Shown: positions 23,828 to 37,123, numbered from the stretch's first letter. The stretch is DNA of 64,000 bases from Cordilura impudica (GCA_963682025.1 OY821517.1:97261946-97325945); one strand, 5' to 3'. Numbers and translations: made by a program. The notes: generated from the sequence alone by a model not told the origin.

Positions 23828-26800
23828 TTAGGGCGACAATGAAATATATGGGAAAAAATTTTTTCCAGAATTTTAAACAAAAATGTGAAGATTCTTTTGC
23901 CACTTGGTCTAAAACTTACTTGCTGAAAATTTGAGCCAAATCGGATAACTCTATCCCGTGCACCTTTGAGGTCAAAATTCAAATTTTGGGAAATTCTGTA
24001 TATTTAACTATAATTGATCTAAAAATATCGTTTTTTTAAGTATATTCATTTAAATTGTTCAGAAACTGGATGTTTTAGATATTTTTAAAAGTATTCTGAA
24101 ATATTATGAGTAAATTTAACTCTTTTTTGCTACCGGGGTCAAAACTACACATTTGCTTAAATTATTTCTAAAAACGAAAAACTGAAATTTTAAAACCAAT
24201 ATTTAAAAATATATATTTATGTGAATGTTTTTCGTATAGAAGCAAAAGCAGTATATTTTAATTGGAATAAAAATATGTTTTTAATATAAAAAGTAAGGCA
24301 ACTTGAAAGGTCTTTTTCGGTAAGTTTGATTAAATGTAATCATTTCTTAAATTATTTAAATTCGCATGCTTCGTATATTGTTGTCGATAGTTTTGAGCAA
24401 CCTAAAAAGAAACACAATAATTATTTAAATGTAAATTAGTTAAATTTAAATATAACTTACTTTGAATAAATATTGTCGCTGCTATTCATCTTTTGTGATC
24501 TTCTCATGATAATCTTCAACAAGCTTAATACCTCGTTCGGCGCAGTCATTAACAACCTTTAGTTTTTGTATAATAAATTTTCCTTTTCTATAATCTTCAC
24601 AATCTTTCCAGCTACTTGGGTCTTTTTGTAAAAAATCCATTGAAATTTGGAATCTCTTCAAAACACTTTTCGTATTTTTGGATACAAGTTCAATCAAAAT
24701 TGATGAATTATCTTTAGCGAAGAAAGTATTAAGATTTTCTTTTTTAATTAAAAACTTTTCAAAAATTTCTTCTTCTCAAGGTTTTCTTCTTCTATAAAAG
24801 TCAAAATTTTTTTAGCCATTTTGCTTTTTGTTGCAAAGTCTATTCTATCATCGAATAAACTGAATGCTGCGCATTCTTCATTAAATTAATATAGATGATT
24901 AATAAACTTTGTTATGGCTCTATCAGCAATTTGTGCATTTATTTTTTTATAATCTTCTAAATTTCTCAAAAATAATATGTCGTTTAAGGGAGCTTGCTCC
25001 GCTTTTAAAAAATTTTATGCCACTAGGAGGACTTCCACCCAGAAATATGATAATCAATTCCAGGAACTCTTTGTAGTCATTTCGTGGAAAGTCCTCTTTA
25101 ACTTTTATATTTGCAAAATCTAAAATTTTAGCGCAATCATCACCTACTATTTCTTTTATTCGAGGTATTGCTAATCCCATCATATACTCATCCTTTTTTA
25201 CGTTCGACCATTGTTTTTTGAATTTTTTAAATAAGCTGACTTCTGGGCCAGTCGAAGAACAAATTTTTGTTTCATTAAAATCAGCAGCTAAAATTATTTC
25301 AAACACATGGAGTCTGCATCCTAGGAACAAAATGTCTCTACGTATTTTTTTTCTAATATATTGCAGGCCCCTTTAAATTTGCCAGTGTTTGAGGCGGTTG
25401 TGTCAAAGACAAATGCCTCGATTCTATCCAAAACTTGATACTCTTCTAATGAATCATATACTGCAGATGCTATTTCAACGCCAGTTCCAGCCGGTATATC
25501 AGGAATATTAATTATTTGTTCAAAATCGGGAGCGGTTGCAATTATTGACAGTCGGTCTTGTTTTTTCCTGATATGCCAGATAACAGTTTTGTATCCCAGT
25601 GTATCGTTAGTGGCTGAGTATTGCTATTTGCTTTTCTGAAAGCATCCCTTTGCTGATGAATAGACGTGCGGTTAATAACATACTCTGATGAGTTTAATCC
25701 AACTGCATCCAAAACTGCAATAAGCATGTGAACAGTATCTCTAGAGCTTAGTTTTAATTTATCTAAAACCGCAGCAAGTCTGGGCGTTAAAATTTCCTTA
25801 GATGGCCTTTTTGTGTTTAAAGTATTTTGTTTTTGTGAACTATTCAAAGTATCAGGACAACTCGTGGTCATTGGGTCTATTATATGATCATTAGCTTCCG
25901 TAGATTCACCGTTTTCTGACTCATCTGAACTTGTTACATACGTAGTAAATCCTATAATTTTTTTTATATGATTATAAAAAAAAATCAACAATTTTTTATA
26001 TATTTTAGGTGGAAATATTGATTTTAGTATATTAAACCCATTGCAGGGTAATAGAAGGCTTTGCTGGGTTTGTAAAAGTTTCACAGATTTATAAAAAATA
26101 GTTAATAACTATAAAAATTACCTTTTGATATTGAAGGAGCCCCTTGATACATTTTTCTTTTAGTTTCTTCCCGTTGCTTCCGGGTTTCACGTCTTTCTTC
26201 AGTTTTCTTTAATTTTGCATCAACTCCTTATTCTCTCTGTTTCAACAAAAACAATTTATCTTCCTCGATTTTCATTAACTTAAGTGCATCGGGATGTGCG
26301 ATGTCAAACAAATCATCGAGTGCATCTTTCCATGCTTCTCTCTTTTTCTTTTAAATTTCGGATGTTCTGCTTTTCCGTCTATTCATTTCCCTCCACTCCT
26401 CGTACAAGCGAGTTAATTTCTTCTCTGCATTTTGAATTGACATAGTAGGAATCCGAGCTTTTTCCCAAAAAGTAAAACACTCCTTTACCACCAGTCGTAC
26501 ACTGTCTTTAATTTTTAATTTCACAGTTCTTAAATTATAAAATATAACTCTGAGACAATCCCCTATTGATGGAAGTTTACTCCCAGTTAATTGACTTTTT
26601 TCAAAACCGATGAGATAAATTTCATCTCTTAATAAAGGCATTGTTTAAAACTATTTTTTTGACAAAATACCACTTTGCACTGTTAACTCGAGCGTTTAAC
26701 GCGTCAAACTGATTAAAATAATAAAGCTTTGCAAATATTTGTAATTTCTTGTAAAAAAAAATGAAAACTAAATATTTCAAATGGGTAGTTTCAATCCTAG

Positions 26801-27339
26801 TAGCTAAAAAGGGTTAATATTTTTATTAAAAATATTTTTCGTTTTTCAGGATTAGTATATCACCTTTTTTAAATGCTGTATTTAAAGCTAAGAAATTTGG
26901 TCGTTTTGACCCCCGTAGCAAAAAAAGGGTTAAACTTATTCATAATATTTCAGAATACTTTTAAAAATATCTAAAACATCCAGTTTCTGAACAATTTAAA
27001 TGAATATACTTAAAAAAACGATATTTTTAGATCAATTATAGTTAAATATACAGAATTTCCCAAAATTTGAAATTTGACCTCAAAGGTGCACGGCATAGAG
27101 TTACCCGATTCGGCTAATATTTTCAGCATGCAAGTTCAACACTAAAAGCTATTTTTTTAGCTCCAATATAGGCGAATACACTATATTTCCCAAAACTTGA
27201 ACTTTGACCTCAAAGGTGCACGGGATAGAGTTATCCAATTTGGCTCAAATTTTCAGCAAGTAAGTTTTAGACCAAGTGGCAAAAGAATCTTCACATTTAT
27301 CATCAAAAATCCAAAGTTGATTTTTCATTGTCACCCTAA
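23828..27339. mobile_element. DNA transposon with ~0.4-kb TIRs, superfamily unassigned
   Basis: Ends read TTAGGGYGACAATGAAA inward. Inverted arms continue with GTGAAGATTCTTTTGCCAC, TTGAGCCAAATYGGATAACT and CCTTTGAGGTCAAA. TGTATA lies directly outside both ends (23,822-23,827 and 27,340-27,345), a possible 6-bp target duplication, although the surrounding TATA-rich sequence makes chance agreement easier. The right arm contains an extra diverged copy of the CCTCAAAGGTGCACGG block. A broken transposase-like gene fills the interior. Confidence 0.75.
24482..26641 (-). pseudogene. decayed transposase-like gene (DTTASNTG family)
   Basis: Four open pieces on the minus strand form one decayed gene. 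The N-terminal piece (26,351-26,641) has KARIPTMSIQNAEKKL and LYEEWRE. A piece at 25,542-26,084 has a Ser/Glu-rich linker and then LKLSSRDTVHMLIAVLDAVG. After a frameshift come EAFVFDTTASNTGKFKGAC, then FLGCRLHVFEIILAADF and DYKEFLELIIIFLGG. The C-terminal piece is at 24,482-24,697. I recall proteins in aphids and cnidarians with the same D-T-T-x-S-N-T-G, G-C-R-H-H and E-F-L-E-L blocks, but cannot name the superfamily. Frameshifts at A/T homopolymers (near 25,350 and 25,550) break it. Confidence 0.65.
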
Positions 27340-27345
27340 TGTATA

Positions 27346-27569
27346 TAGATTTAAAAAATATTTATAGAAAAAAATGGAAAGAAAAAATAAAGTTACCTAG
27401 AATTTGCTATCCAATTTCGAGTGCTGGGTATGCTAATTACTTATATTACTGTCGAACATTTCCAACGTCATTATCTGGGAAATGAGAAGTTCCAAGTGAC
27501 TGTTATAGTACCTAAATGTACAGAAAAAAACCCAAAAGGTTTTAGCGTTCCGAGGCCAAACTTTTTATG
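27346..27569. other. short spacer, no feature
   Basis: No recognised feature before the SINE. Confidence 0.35.
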
Positions 27570-27585
27570 ACCTTTTAATATATTT
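27570..27585 (+). repeat. SINE target-site duplication, left copy
   Basis: The 16-mer ACCTTTTAATATATTT is repeated exactly at 27,770-27,785, flanking the SINE. Confidence 0.9.
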
Positions 27586-27769
27586 ATTTATTTATATTAA
27601 TTACAATACAAAGTGAATTTGTATTCTAATTTGGGTCCAGGGATAAGCCGGGTGACAAAGACAATTTGGCTGGTTTTTGCAGCGACAGACCAAAGCCTCT
27701 GGTGGGAATCGAACCCACGACCCCCGCATGATAGGCGAGCATGCTACCTACTCACCTACCGGGGCGCTT
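27586..27769 (-). mobile_element. tRNA-derived SINE
   Basis: Read on the minus strand, the head has GCGCCCCGGTAGGTGAGTAGG (A-box like, TAGGTGAGTAGG) and, about 40 bp on, GTGGGTTCGATTCCCAC (B box with its T-arm stem). These are internal RNA polymerase III promoter elements. A tRNA-unrelated body follows, ending in an AATAAATAAATATA tail next to the duplicated target. Total length is 184 bp. A 16-bp exact target duplication means insertion by LINE-type retrotransposition and a fairly young copy. Confidence 0.9.
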
Positions 27770-27785
27770 ACCTTTTAATATATTT
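27770..27785 (+). repeat. SINE target-site duplication, right copy
   Basis: Exact match to 27,570-27,585. Confidence 0.9.
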
Positions 27786-28094
27786 TTCCTGATATTGATG
27801 TCACTTAGTTATTCCGCTACAATGCAAGAACCATTGATGATTTCCCATTTCATTTCTTCCCCTTAACAAAATGCGCAAAAAATACCAGCGGGCGATGAAC
27901 GTTATGACGCATGCGCATTTACTCTCATATCGCCATTAAAACATGTGCTCTGGGACGAGTCGTAAAACTTATTTGAAACGCTGTGTGTTTAGAATTTCAA
28001 ATAATTTGTTTTGTTCGATTCGAGATCATATTATAGAAAAGAAATACTTTTTTGTAATATAAGAACGTATATGTAATTTTCCATTTGTAGAATA

Positions 28095-30575
28095 TCTATA
28101 TATATAAAATTCATTTTCTGTTTGTTTGTTTGTTTGTTTGTTTGTTTGTTTGTTTGACCGCTATACAAATTTTTATTTTTCAACGGATTTTCCTGAAATT
28201 TTGTACACACGATCTCTATACCCCAGGAAAGGTCGCCATATACTTTTTACCAGCCACGCCTACTTCTACGCCCACTTTTTATGTAAAATTCATTTTCTGT
28301 TTTATTCATATTTGTTCACTATACAAATTTTTATTTGTTAACAGATTTCTCTGAAATTCGGTACTCACGATCCCTGTACTCCAGCTAAGGTCACCATATA
28401 CTTTTTATCGACCACGCCTACTTTTACGCCCACTTTTTATATACAATTCATTTTCTGCTTTTTGGTATATTTGTTCGCTATACAAATTATTATTTTTCAA
28501 CAGATTTCTCTGAATTTTGCTACACACGATCTCCATACTCCAGGAAAGGTCGCCATATGGTTCTTATCGGCCACGCCTACTTCTGCGCCCACTTTTTCTA
28601 TACAATTCGTTTTCTGTTTTTTGGTATATTTGTTCGCTACACAAATTTTTATTTTTCAACGGAATTCTCTGAAATTTGGTACACACGATCTCTGTACTCC
28701 AGGAAAGGTCGCCATATGCTCCGTACCGGCCACTCCTACTTTAATGCCCACTTTTTGTACACAATTCATTTTGTTTTTTGGTATATTTGTTCGCTATACA
28801 AATTTTTATTTTTCAACCGATTTCTTTGAAATTTTCTACACACGATCCCAGCACTCCAGAGAGATAGCCATATGATTCTTGCCGGTCACGCCTACTTCTA
28901 CGCCCACTTTTTATACAAAATTAATTTTCTGTTTTTGGTACATTTGTTCACTATAAAAATTTTTATTTTTCGAGGGATGTCTAAAATTTGGTCACACGAC
29001 CTCTATACTACAGGGAAGGTCACCAGACCCTTCTTACAAGCCACTTCTATGTATATAAAACTTATTTTTTTCCTTTTATTTGTTTCTTTATTTGATTGCT
29101 ATACAAACTTTTATTTTTCAATGGCTCTCTCCGAAAAATAGTACATATTCCAAGGAAGGCCGCCATATGAATTTTACCGACCACGCTTACTTTTACGCCC
29201 AATTTTCATATAAAATTCACATTTTGTTGTGTGGTATATTTCTTCCCTATACAAATTTGTACTTTTCAACGGATTTCTCTGAAATTTGGTTTACACGGAA
29301 ATAACTACACGGTGAACAAATTCACCAAACTTAAAAAAAGGCACCCAAAAGAAATGAACAAATTCCCCATTTTTTTTTTTTTAATCGAAAGAAAAAATTA
29401 ACTTATCCCCAAATTCATTCTTAAATTTTTACATATTTTTATTTAATGAATTTTGTTAAATATTTATTTTAGTAAACATTTGCATACTGCTCTCAATATA
29501 TGTCCTACAATAAATGCATTTAAAATGAGTTTTGTTTTCAATAGCACGGGGAATATAGCTTAGCTGGAATATCGGAATGATCTGAAAAATATATTTTGAC
29601 AATTAAAATAAGTTGGCAACAGCTGCGCGGCAGCACAGGTGTGGTTGCCAAATGCGCGGAAGCGGCGCGCGACCGCGGACTCGAACTCGGACGCGACGGA
29701 TGCGGACGTGACGCGCTCTCGGAACACAGCTCAGCTAAAATATCGCAATGCTCTAAAAAATATGTTTTAGGAATTAAAATAAGTTAACGAAAACTAAGCG
29801 GCAGCACGGGTAGTAGTTGCGAGGAAGCGGCGCGCAGTGCGCTACCGCGGACTCGTATGCGACGGATGCGGACGCGACGCACTCTCGGAACACAGCCCAG
29901 CTAAAATATCGTAATGCTCCAAAAAATATGTTTTAGGAATTAAAATAAGGTAACGAGAACTAAGCGACAGAACGGGTAGTAGCTGCGAGGAAGCGGCGCG
30001 AGGCGCGCGGACGCGGACGCGACGCGCTCGCGGAACACATCTCAGCAAAAATATCGCAATGATCTGAAAAATATATTTTGGCGATTAAAATAAGTTGACA
30101 ACAACTGCGCGGAACACAGCGAAGTGAAATGTCGTATGATAAATTTTATCTACGTATGTGAAATAATTACCTGTTGATCAAAATAGGACACACATATACT
30201 ATAAGCAGTTGCTTAAAGAAACCTTGCGACACAATATTAAACGTCGCATTAGTATTTCATTTCTGAAACTTGAATTTGATTTCTCTGCTCAATGGTGATC
30301 ACTTATTGAATGAAGTAATTCAATTTTTAAAAGTTCTGATTCCTTTAATTTGCAAACGATTCCGTTATATTTGATGTTTATAAATTAACTTAAAAAATAC
30401 TTAAAGCGGTTTCGCAACTTATTTTTGAAGCATTTTTGCTTCAGCATCTTAAAAAACTTCTAAATTAAAAAATCAAAAAATTTTGAATTGAAATAAAAAA
30501 TTAATGTACTGTCCATACAAATTTTTAAGTACTCAGCGCTTGGTATCCCGGGCAAGACCGGGTAAAAACAGCTAG
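28095..30575 (+). mobile_element. non-autonomous Helitron, complete, second copy
   Basis: It starts TCTATATATATAAAATTC after A (28,094) and ends with CTAG (30,572-30,575) before T. The CCCGG/CCGGG hairpin is intact (about 30,547-30,562). It has the same head as the copy at 12,988 (iterated TTTG), then a shorter minisatellite (about ten units to 29,310), and a GC-rich 3' array at 29,545-30,130. No coding gene is present. Confidence 0.9.
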
Positions 30576-30867
30576 TATTCAATAAATTTAAACCTTAAGG
30601 ATTGACAATGAATTTATATATAAAAAAACATAAATAAATAAAAGAAACAAGTAAAAATGATGGGTTTTATATTTATATTAATATCTGCACTTTTTGCACT
30701 AGTGATAAAAAATGTAAACAAAATATTTGAAACGGTAAAAAATTTGATAAATTTAATTGTAAAAAAATCTTGCACTCTATAAATATAAGAATAATACTTG
30801 CAAAATTATACCAAATACCGGTTTTATTATAAGGGTGTGAAATTTTTGCTTATATGACTCAACTAGT

Positions 30868-31566
30868 ACGAAAGAACTAAATGTGGCTTTCAATAGTATC
30901 ATAAGGTATGTTTTTGGATTAAAGATACTTGATCGTATTACCTCGTTTTCAACAAGACTATATGGAATGTCGTTTGATAATATTTTAAAATTGAAGGTGC
31001 TACTCGTAGTCTTGTTACACAAAATCATATATCAGAAGGAAGCATCATACCTTTTCAACCTCTTAACCTTTTCAAGATCAAATAGAGGGAGAAAGCTTGT
31101 ACCGAAAAGATATCGTAGTAAAATTTCTGAATGGCATTTCTTCTTTAGTGCCATTTATCTCTGAAACGTACTACCAAATCGAACACAGAAAATCAACAAC
31201 GCACTACAGTTTAAAAACAAAATAACTTCTAGTTTTTCAACGTAAATTTAAATTATTTGTCACTTATTGTTTTTTATACACCAATGTTCTTTTAATGTTA
31301 TTTCGTCCATTTTTTCTTTTTTTTATCAAACTTACCATTTGATTCTTTTATATTATTATTTTATGTCATCTCATTCATTTATTTAGCCATTTATTTATTT
31401 ATTTTTTTACTTTATATAATTATACAATTTATTTAAATATTTTTGTATACTGTAAAGTGTTTTTCTTTAAAAATTCCCATACTATAATATAAAAGATGTA
31501 ACTCTTTTTGTATGGGAAAAGCAAATAAAAATAAAAATAAAAATACTAAAATATAAAAAAAAAAAA
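30868..31566 (+). pseudogene. LINE (Jockey/CR1-like) ORF2 C-terminus and 3' end
   Basis: The frame at 30,883-31,164 encodes FNSIIRYVFGLKILDRITSF, then LYGMSFDNILKLKVL, YLFNLLTFSRSNRG and FFFSAIYL. This is the region downstream of the reverse transcriptase in insect non-LTR elements (typically RYV-G-rr-dHiS, YLF--L-FsRs-RG, F---A-rLWN-LP). The expected LWN tryptophan is a stop here. The 3' UTR ends in TTGTATGGGAAAAGC and an AATAAA/AAAAT-iterated tail at about 31,525-31,566. The 5' part is missing, a typical 5'-truncated copy. Confidence 0.75.
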
Positions 31567-32529
31567 AATACAACAACAAATACACTGAGATATCTTCATA
31601 TTTTTGGACATAAATTAAGTGTCTATGTTTTATATATTGTCATAAAAAGTATATCAAGTATATGTATAATATATATTCCAAAGTAGCAATAGCTAAATTG
31701 ATTAGCGACTTATCATACTAAACTAAAAGGCACAAAATATTTCAGAGAATGAGAATATTTAACTAGGTTGATGCCAAACTCGCATAATTATTTTTTATTA
31801 TATTTTAGCGAATATTATATATTATTATTTTCACAAAGATCTTAAAAACCACAAATAAAATGGATATCAAAATGCTTTGTTTTTATTAATATAGTTTTAC
31901 CCTACATTCGAAAATGTGGAGAAAAAAATTTATTTTGTTAATTGACTAAAAATTTTATTATATACTACAAATTGACTAAAAAAGCTAGAATGATGAAAAC
32001 TTGACACAAGAAGTGATGTCGAATAAATCCTAACGCACGTTTTACCTCTTTATCTTTTTCGCAATACCTATTTTAGATATGTTTTTATCATGTTATCCTT
32101 GAAAAATATGTCAGTTTTTATGCTTATGACGACTCTAATCATTTGTTGTCAGTTTGATTAAACTGAGTACTAGAATTATTAAATATCTTTATATAAAAAT
32201 CAACGCGTCGGAAAGTTCCACTTTTGCTGATGATATAGTAGGAAAGAATATCGAAATATGTTAACACATATTCGTTTTACACACACTTCTGTGATTGTAC
32301 GTTTTTCGCGTATAAAATATTCGAAATTATTTTAATTCTTTCTGAATTTATTTTTTTTTCTTTTCATTGCAGTCGTGGTACCTGATAAATAGGTAAACGT
32401 TGTGAAATTTTAGGCATATCGATTAATTTTTCGACAATCACATTTTGCATTGCTAAAAGTTTTTGCATCGATATATTGTTGATATGTATGCAAAAACTTA
32501 AAACTTAAACATAAAAAAACCAAAAAAAA
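31567..32529. other. AT-rich stretch, no gene seen
   Basis: No recognised coding frame or repeat before the Helitron coding remnant starts. Confidence 0.4.
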
Positions 32530-33092
32530 CTACGTTCGGAAGAATACATTAATTTGCGTGATGCCATAAACAATGATGTGAATCCTACCGATATTACCAA
32601 TATGGTGATATTAACACCGTCATGTTGGTGGACCATGATATAAGCATGAATACGACCAAGATGCAATGTGTTATGTGCGTCATTATGGAAGACCTGATTT
32701 TTTATAACTTTCACATTCAATTCGCAATTGAAAAAAGTTAAAGAACATTTATTTGAAGGTCAAAAGCCAACATACTGACATGATATAACTGCACGTATAT
32801 TTAAGCAAAAAATGAAATCTTTAGTGGGCATGTTGGTAAAATCCAAAATATGTGGTGAAGTACGTTGTTGGATGTATTTGATTGAATGACAAAACAAAGG
32901 ACAACCGCACGCTCATATTTAAAATTGGATGGATGATAAAATAACACCGAAACAAAATGATTGCATTATATAATCAGAAATTCTTGATCTCGAAATTGAT
33001 CCAGAATTGCATGAAGTTGTTACCAAAAACATGATTCGTTATCCTTCAGTACGTTGAATACACAGTACAACATTTTTCAGCTCATTGATTTG

Positions 33093-35460
33093 AGACTTAA
33101 AGCCGAGAATTTCAACTGAAAGTAGCCCGAAAAATAAAAACTTTCGCATCATTAGTTTTGTCAAGTTGGCTGCCATTATAATTTAATGGCCATACGAATT
33201 TTTTTGCTTAAGGTGGATTTTTATCACTTTTTGTATATTTTAACACGGTTACAACTCGGTAACCGTACGGAATATCTCTTTTGTGTCTGCAACAAGGTTG
33301 TAGATATTGAATAGGAGAAAAAAAAGCGGAACAAGCCAACCCGAAAAAGTGCATCCAGTGCCTTAAAAATCGCGCAAATGTCTATTTTCCCCCAATTTTT
33401 TCCTCATTTTCATCTTTTTTTTGCTAAATAACTTGATTACAAATCCGCAAATAATCTGCTTTTTTCTTTATAAACTTTATTTTGCATAAAACAAATTCCG
33501 ATTCATATTACAGCTATTCTTACACAGAAAATATGATATTTTTATTTGTTATCTATGCATGGAAACAAAATTCAGAACATTTTCAATTATTGTCAATAAT
33601 AATACGTATACGTATACGTGTTTAGTTACACGCTGCCTCGACTAGCTATAATTTATGACAATGTTCATGTTCAAGTCAGAGAAACAAAATGAGAGAAACC
33701 GCGAAGTGGTTTAGTGTTTAGACATTTCATTTCCAAAATGTCTCTGAACCGTAAAGAATAAAATTTTGTTATTGTACTCAATGCCTTAAAACAGTTACAA
33801 AAACTAAAAATATAAATTGAAGAAGAAAAAATGAAAAAAAGCACGAGATTTTGAGTGAATCCTTTTAATATACTTAAACGTCAAACTCGAATGAGACTTC
33901 AAATAAATGGCTGAGTTTATGACAGACTTCCTGTCATGACAAAAAGTTGGATTTTTTAGTCATGATATGAACATAGCGGTCTCCACTAGCCATTGACTTG
34001 AACATTGTCATGAATTATGTCTAGTCGAGACACCATGTTAGTAGCTTATTTTTGTTCATTCGTTTTTTGAAAGCTGTGGGATAAACAACACTTACATTTT
34101 AAAACCAGAAGAACATTGAATATTTCAATATGGAAAATAACAAGTGCCCAACATTATATTATTTTTGTTACGTTTGTGGTCATATCGTGCCAAAAATTGC
34201 ATCAACTTCAACGGGGATGGATATTGACAATAATTGATAACAAATAACAGATAACAAATAAAAATCTCATATTTTCTGTGTAAGAATAGCTGTAATATGA
34301 ATCGGAATTTTTATTCTCAGGCAAACTAAAGCTTATATAGAAACAAGTAAGAAAATTATAGTCGGTCCAGACCGACTATACGATACCCTATTCCATGCGT
34401 TTAGAGACTCTATCTCTTAGGCCCAACTAACTGGATATAGAAAATAAGCATAAACCAAATTTGAGTGGCATTTTTATAAATTTTTTTGGCTGTAGATATG
34501 AAAAAGTTCATATCGGATGCTATATTTATATGGGGACTAAGACCAAAAATGGTCCCATCCTGACCATGGATGCTAAAGTCTCTTGTATTTTGCAAAAATA
34601 TATACAAACAAAATTTGAGATGAATCAGTGCAATATTTTTGTTTTTTTATAGATTTAAGTGAAGATCGGGAAGCAGCTCTATATGGGGCCTACGACTAAG
34701 AGTTTTCCTATAGGGATCGTTTTTGGCCTACTCATTAATGGATGTAACAAACACATGCAAACCCAATTTGACTAAGATCTACACGACAATTTGGATCTTA
34801 TGGCAATTATGTCGATTTCATAGAGTCATTTGTATGTGGGCTAAGTCTTAACATGGACGGATTCTCACAAATTTCAACAGCGTTCATACCATGGCCGACG
34901 AAAGCTTATATACCAAATTTTGATTACAAGGTTTAAATGGACACATAGACGGACGGACAGAAATCGTTAAATCGACTCAAAAAGTGGTTCTGATTCGATC
35001 GGTATAATAAGAGATGGGTCTAGATCAAACATTTTTGGTAATTACAAAGAGCATCACAAAGTCGTTATACCCAAAACACACAGTGGTATAGGGTATAAAA
35101 ATATATGTGGATTCGTAATCCAGTTATTTATCAAAAATGGTGAAAATGGGGAAAAATGAGGGGAAAATAGTCATTTTTGCGAATTTTAAGGCACTGGATG
35201 CACTTTCTTCGGTAGGTTTGTTCCGCTTTTTTTTTCTCCTATCCAATATCTACAACTTTGTTTTAGACACAAAAGAGAAATTTTGTACCGTTACCGAGTT
35301 ATAACCGTGTTAAAATATACGAAAAGTGATAAAAATCCACCTTGAGCAAAAAAATTCGTATGGCCATTAATTTATAACGGCAGCCAACTTGACACAACTA
35401 ATTGTGCACGAGTTCTTATTTTTGGGACTACTTTTAGCTGCAATTGTCAGAATTGAGTCC
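33093..35460. mobile_element. palindromic (foldback) element inside the Helitron gene
   Basis: Left arm (about 33,093-33,690) and right arm (about 33,985-35,460, itself split by an INE-like insertion) are inverted copies. Shared words include CAAGTTGGCTGCC, ATTCGTATGGCCATTAA, GTGATAAAAATCCACCTT and GACTTGAACATTGTCAT. Helitron coding homology stops just before it and resumes just after it, which supports a discrete insertion. The ends (GACTT/GACTC) are too diverged to fix a target duplication. No transposase is encoded. Confidence 0.7.
34341..35101 (+). repeat. INE-like repeat, full length
   Basis: Head AACAAGTAAGAAAATTATAG, palindrome near TCGGTCCAGACCGA, then the TATGAAAAAGTTCATATCGG, GAAGATCGGGAAGCAGCTC, GACGGACGGACAG and TCGATCGGTATAATA blocks. 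The end is GTGGTATAGGGTATAAAA. It splits the right arm of the palindromic element, so it is the youngest of three nested insertions here. Confidence 0.8.
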
Positions 35461-37123
35461 GAAAATCATGTGTACCATATTATGAATTCAATATGGAAAG
35501 TGTACAAAGAATTATCCACAAGAATAAGTTTTTGAAGCTTTTTCTGGAAATTATGGTTATCCAAAATTTCGTCGACAATCAACACAAGTTCAAAAAATAT
35601 CAAAGTGAGAACACTACAATTCGAGGTCGACAATTGTTGAACTGTTCCATATTCAACAATTTTGTTAAAAACTTTTAATCATCGCATTAACGTTGAATAC
35701 TGCAATGCAGTTAAAGCAATCAAATATATTTGTAAATATATCACGGAAGGAAGTGTTATTGAAAATTATGAAATAACACATTACCGAACTGGTCGCTACA
35801 TCAGCAGCAATGAAGCAGTATGGCGTATATTCTATTTTGCAATACACGAAAAACACTTGAGTACCCGAAAAATACCAGAAAATGGTCAGTGTAATGAACA
35901 AAATGTAGCACAAAGGGCAATTGCGTCACCAAAGACAACATAACCGCATTTTTTAAATTGTGCCAAGAAGATTCAAGATAGCGTTGCTTTATAATCAAGT
36001 TTCATCATATTATACTTAGACTGCTTCAAAAACGGTCCACGGTCCGAATTTACCCCGTTCACCCAAATAATGATCAGTGTCTTCATATGCGGTTGCTTTT
36101 GATTAATTTTCACTGTCCAACATCATTTAATTATTTGAGAACTCCTGGTGGATAATTATGCGTCACTTATCGTGAATCATGTCAAAAATTTGGATTGCTT
36201 GAACACGATACACATTGGGAAAATACATTAACTAATGCGTTGATATCAGCACATTCACAACAAGTTGGAATTTTATTTTCTATCATTATCTCGACTTGCA
36301 ACACGGCTAATCACCTGAATAATTGATGAAATTTCGCGATTACATGATGGAAGATATCATACATAATATGCGCACCTTTAATTTTATCATTCTATAATGT
36401 CCATTGGATGCTGAGGCACTAATTATTGAATTGTAAATTTATTTATTAATGGAATAAAGATTATATAAAAAAAAAAAATAAAAAATTATATGTACTGGCA
36501 AAAATTTTTAATTAACTTCAATTTTAGCAAAAGTACGATTGCGTGGTAGAATTTCTTTGACACTTGCATTTCCTTCAATTGCAGCCACTTTATTGGGTGG
36601 TGGAAAGGAAGAGCACCATCATGCAATTTATCAAAAACCTCTGGCATAGCTAAAGTTTTAGAACAAGTTGATATTTTGTTGTAGGGTGAATGCACAATGA
36701 CACACAAGAAATCAATTGAAGCTTTGGAAAGAATAATGAAAGATTTCCGTGGAAATCAATATTTATTTGGTGGTGCTTTCATTTTGGTAGCAGGAAACTT
36801 CAGACAAACACTACCTGTTATCTCAAAATCAACACCAACATCAACAGCTGATGAATCAAATGCGTATTTGTAGCTATCAGTTCTATGGACGTTATGTTAA
36901 AACGTAATGACTCACCACCAATGTATGAGTGCGATTGCAAAATGTTTTTAATGGGTGATGTTAAAATGATAATTTATAATGATGGTTTCATTACAATTCC
37001 GAGAGATTTGTGCATATTCACACTAACACAAGAAGAACTAATTGAAAAATTCCTTCAAAATATGCAACAGTAATACAAAAATCATGTTTGGTTGAGCGAG
37101 AGAGCTACATATATTGGCAGTAA

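Noticed and set aside
27690..27769. tRNA gene with a normal GGTTCGATTCC B box
   Set aside because: The body continues into a SINE with A/T-iterated tail and a 16-bp target duplication. No acceptor stem closes, so it is a tRNA-derived SINE head.
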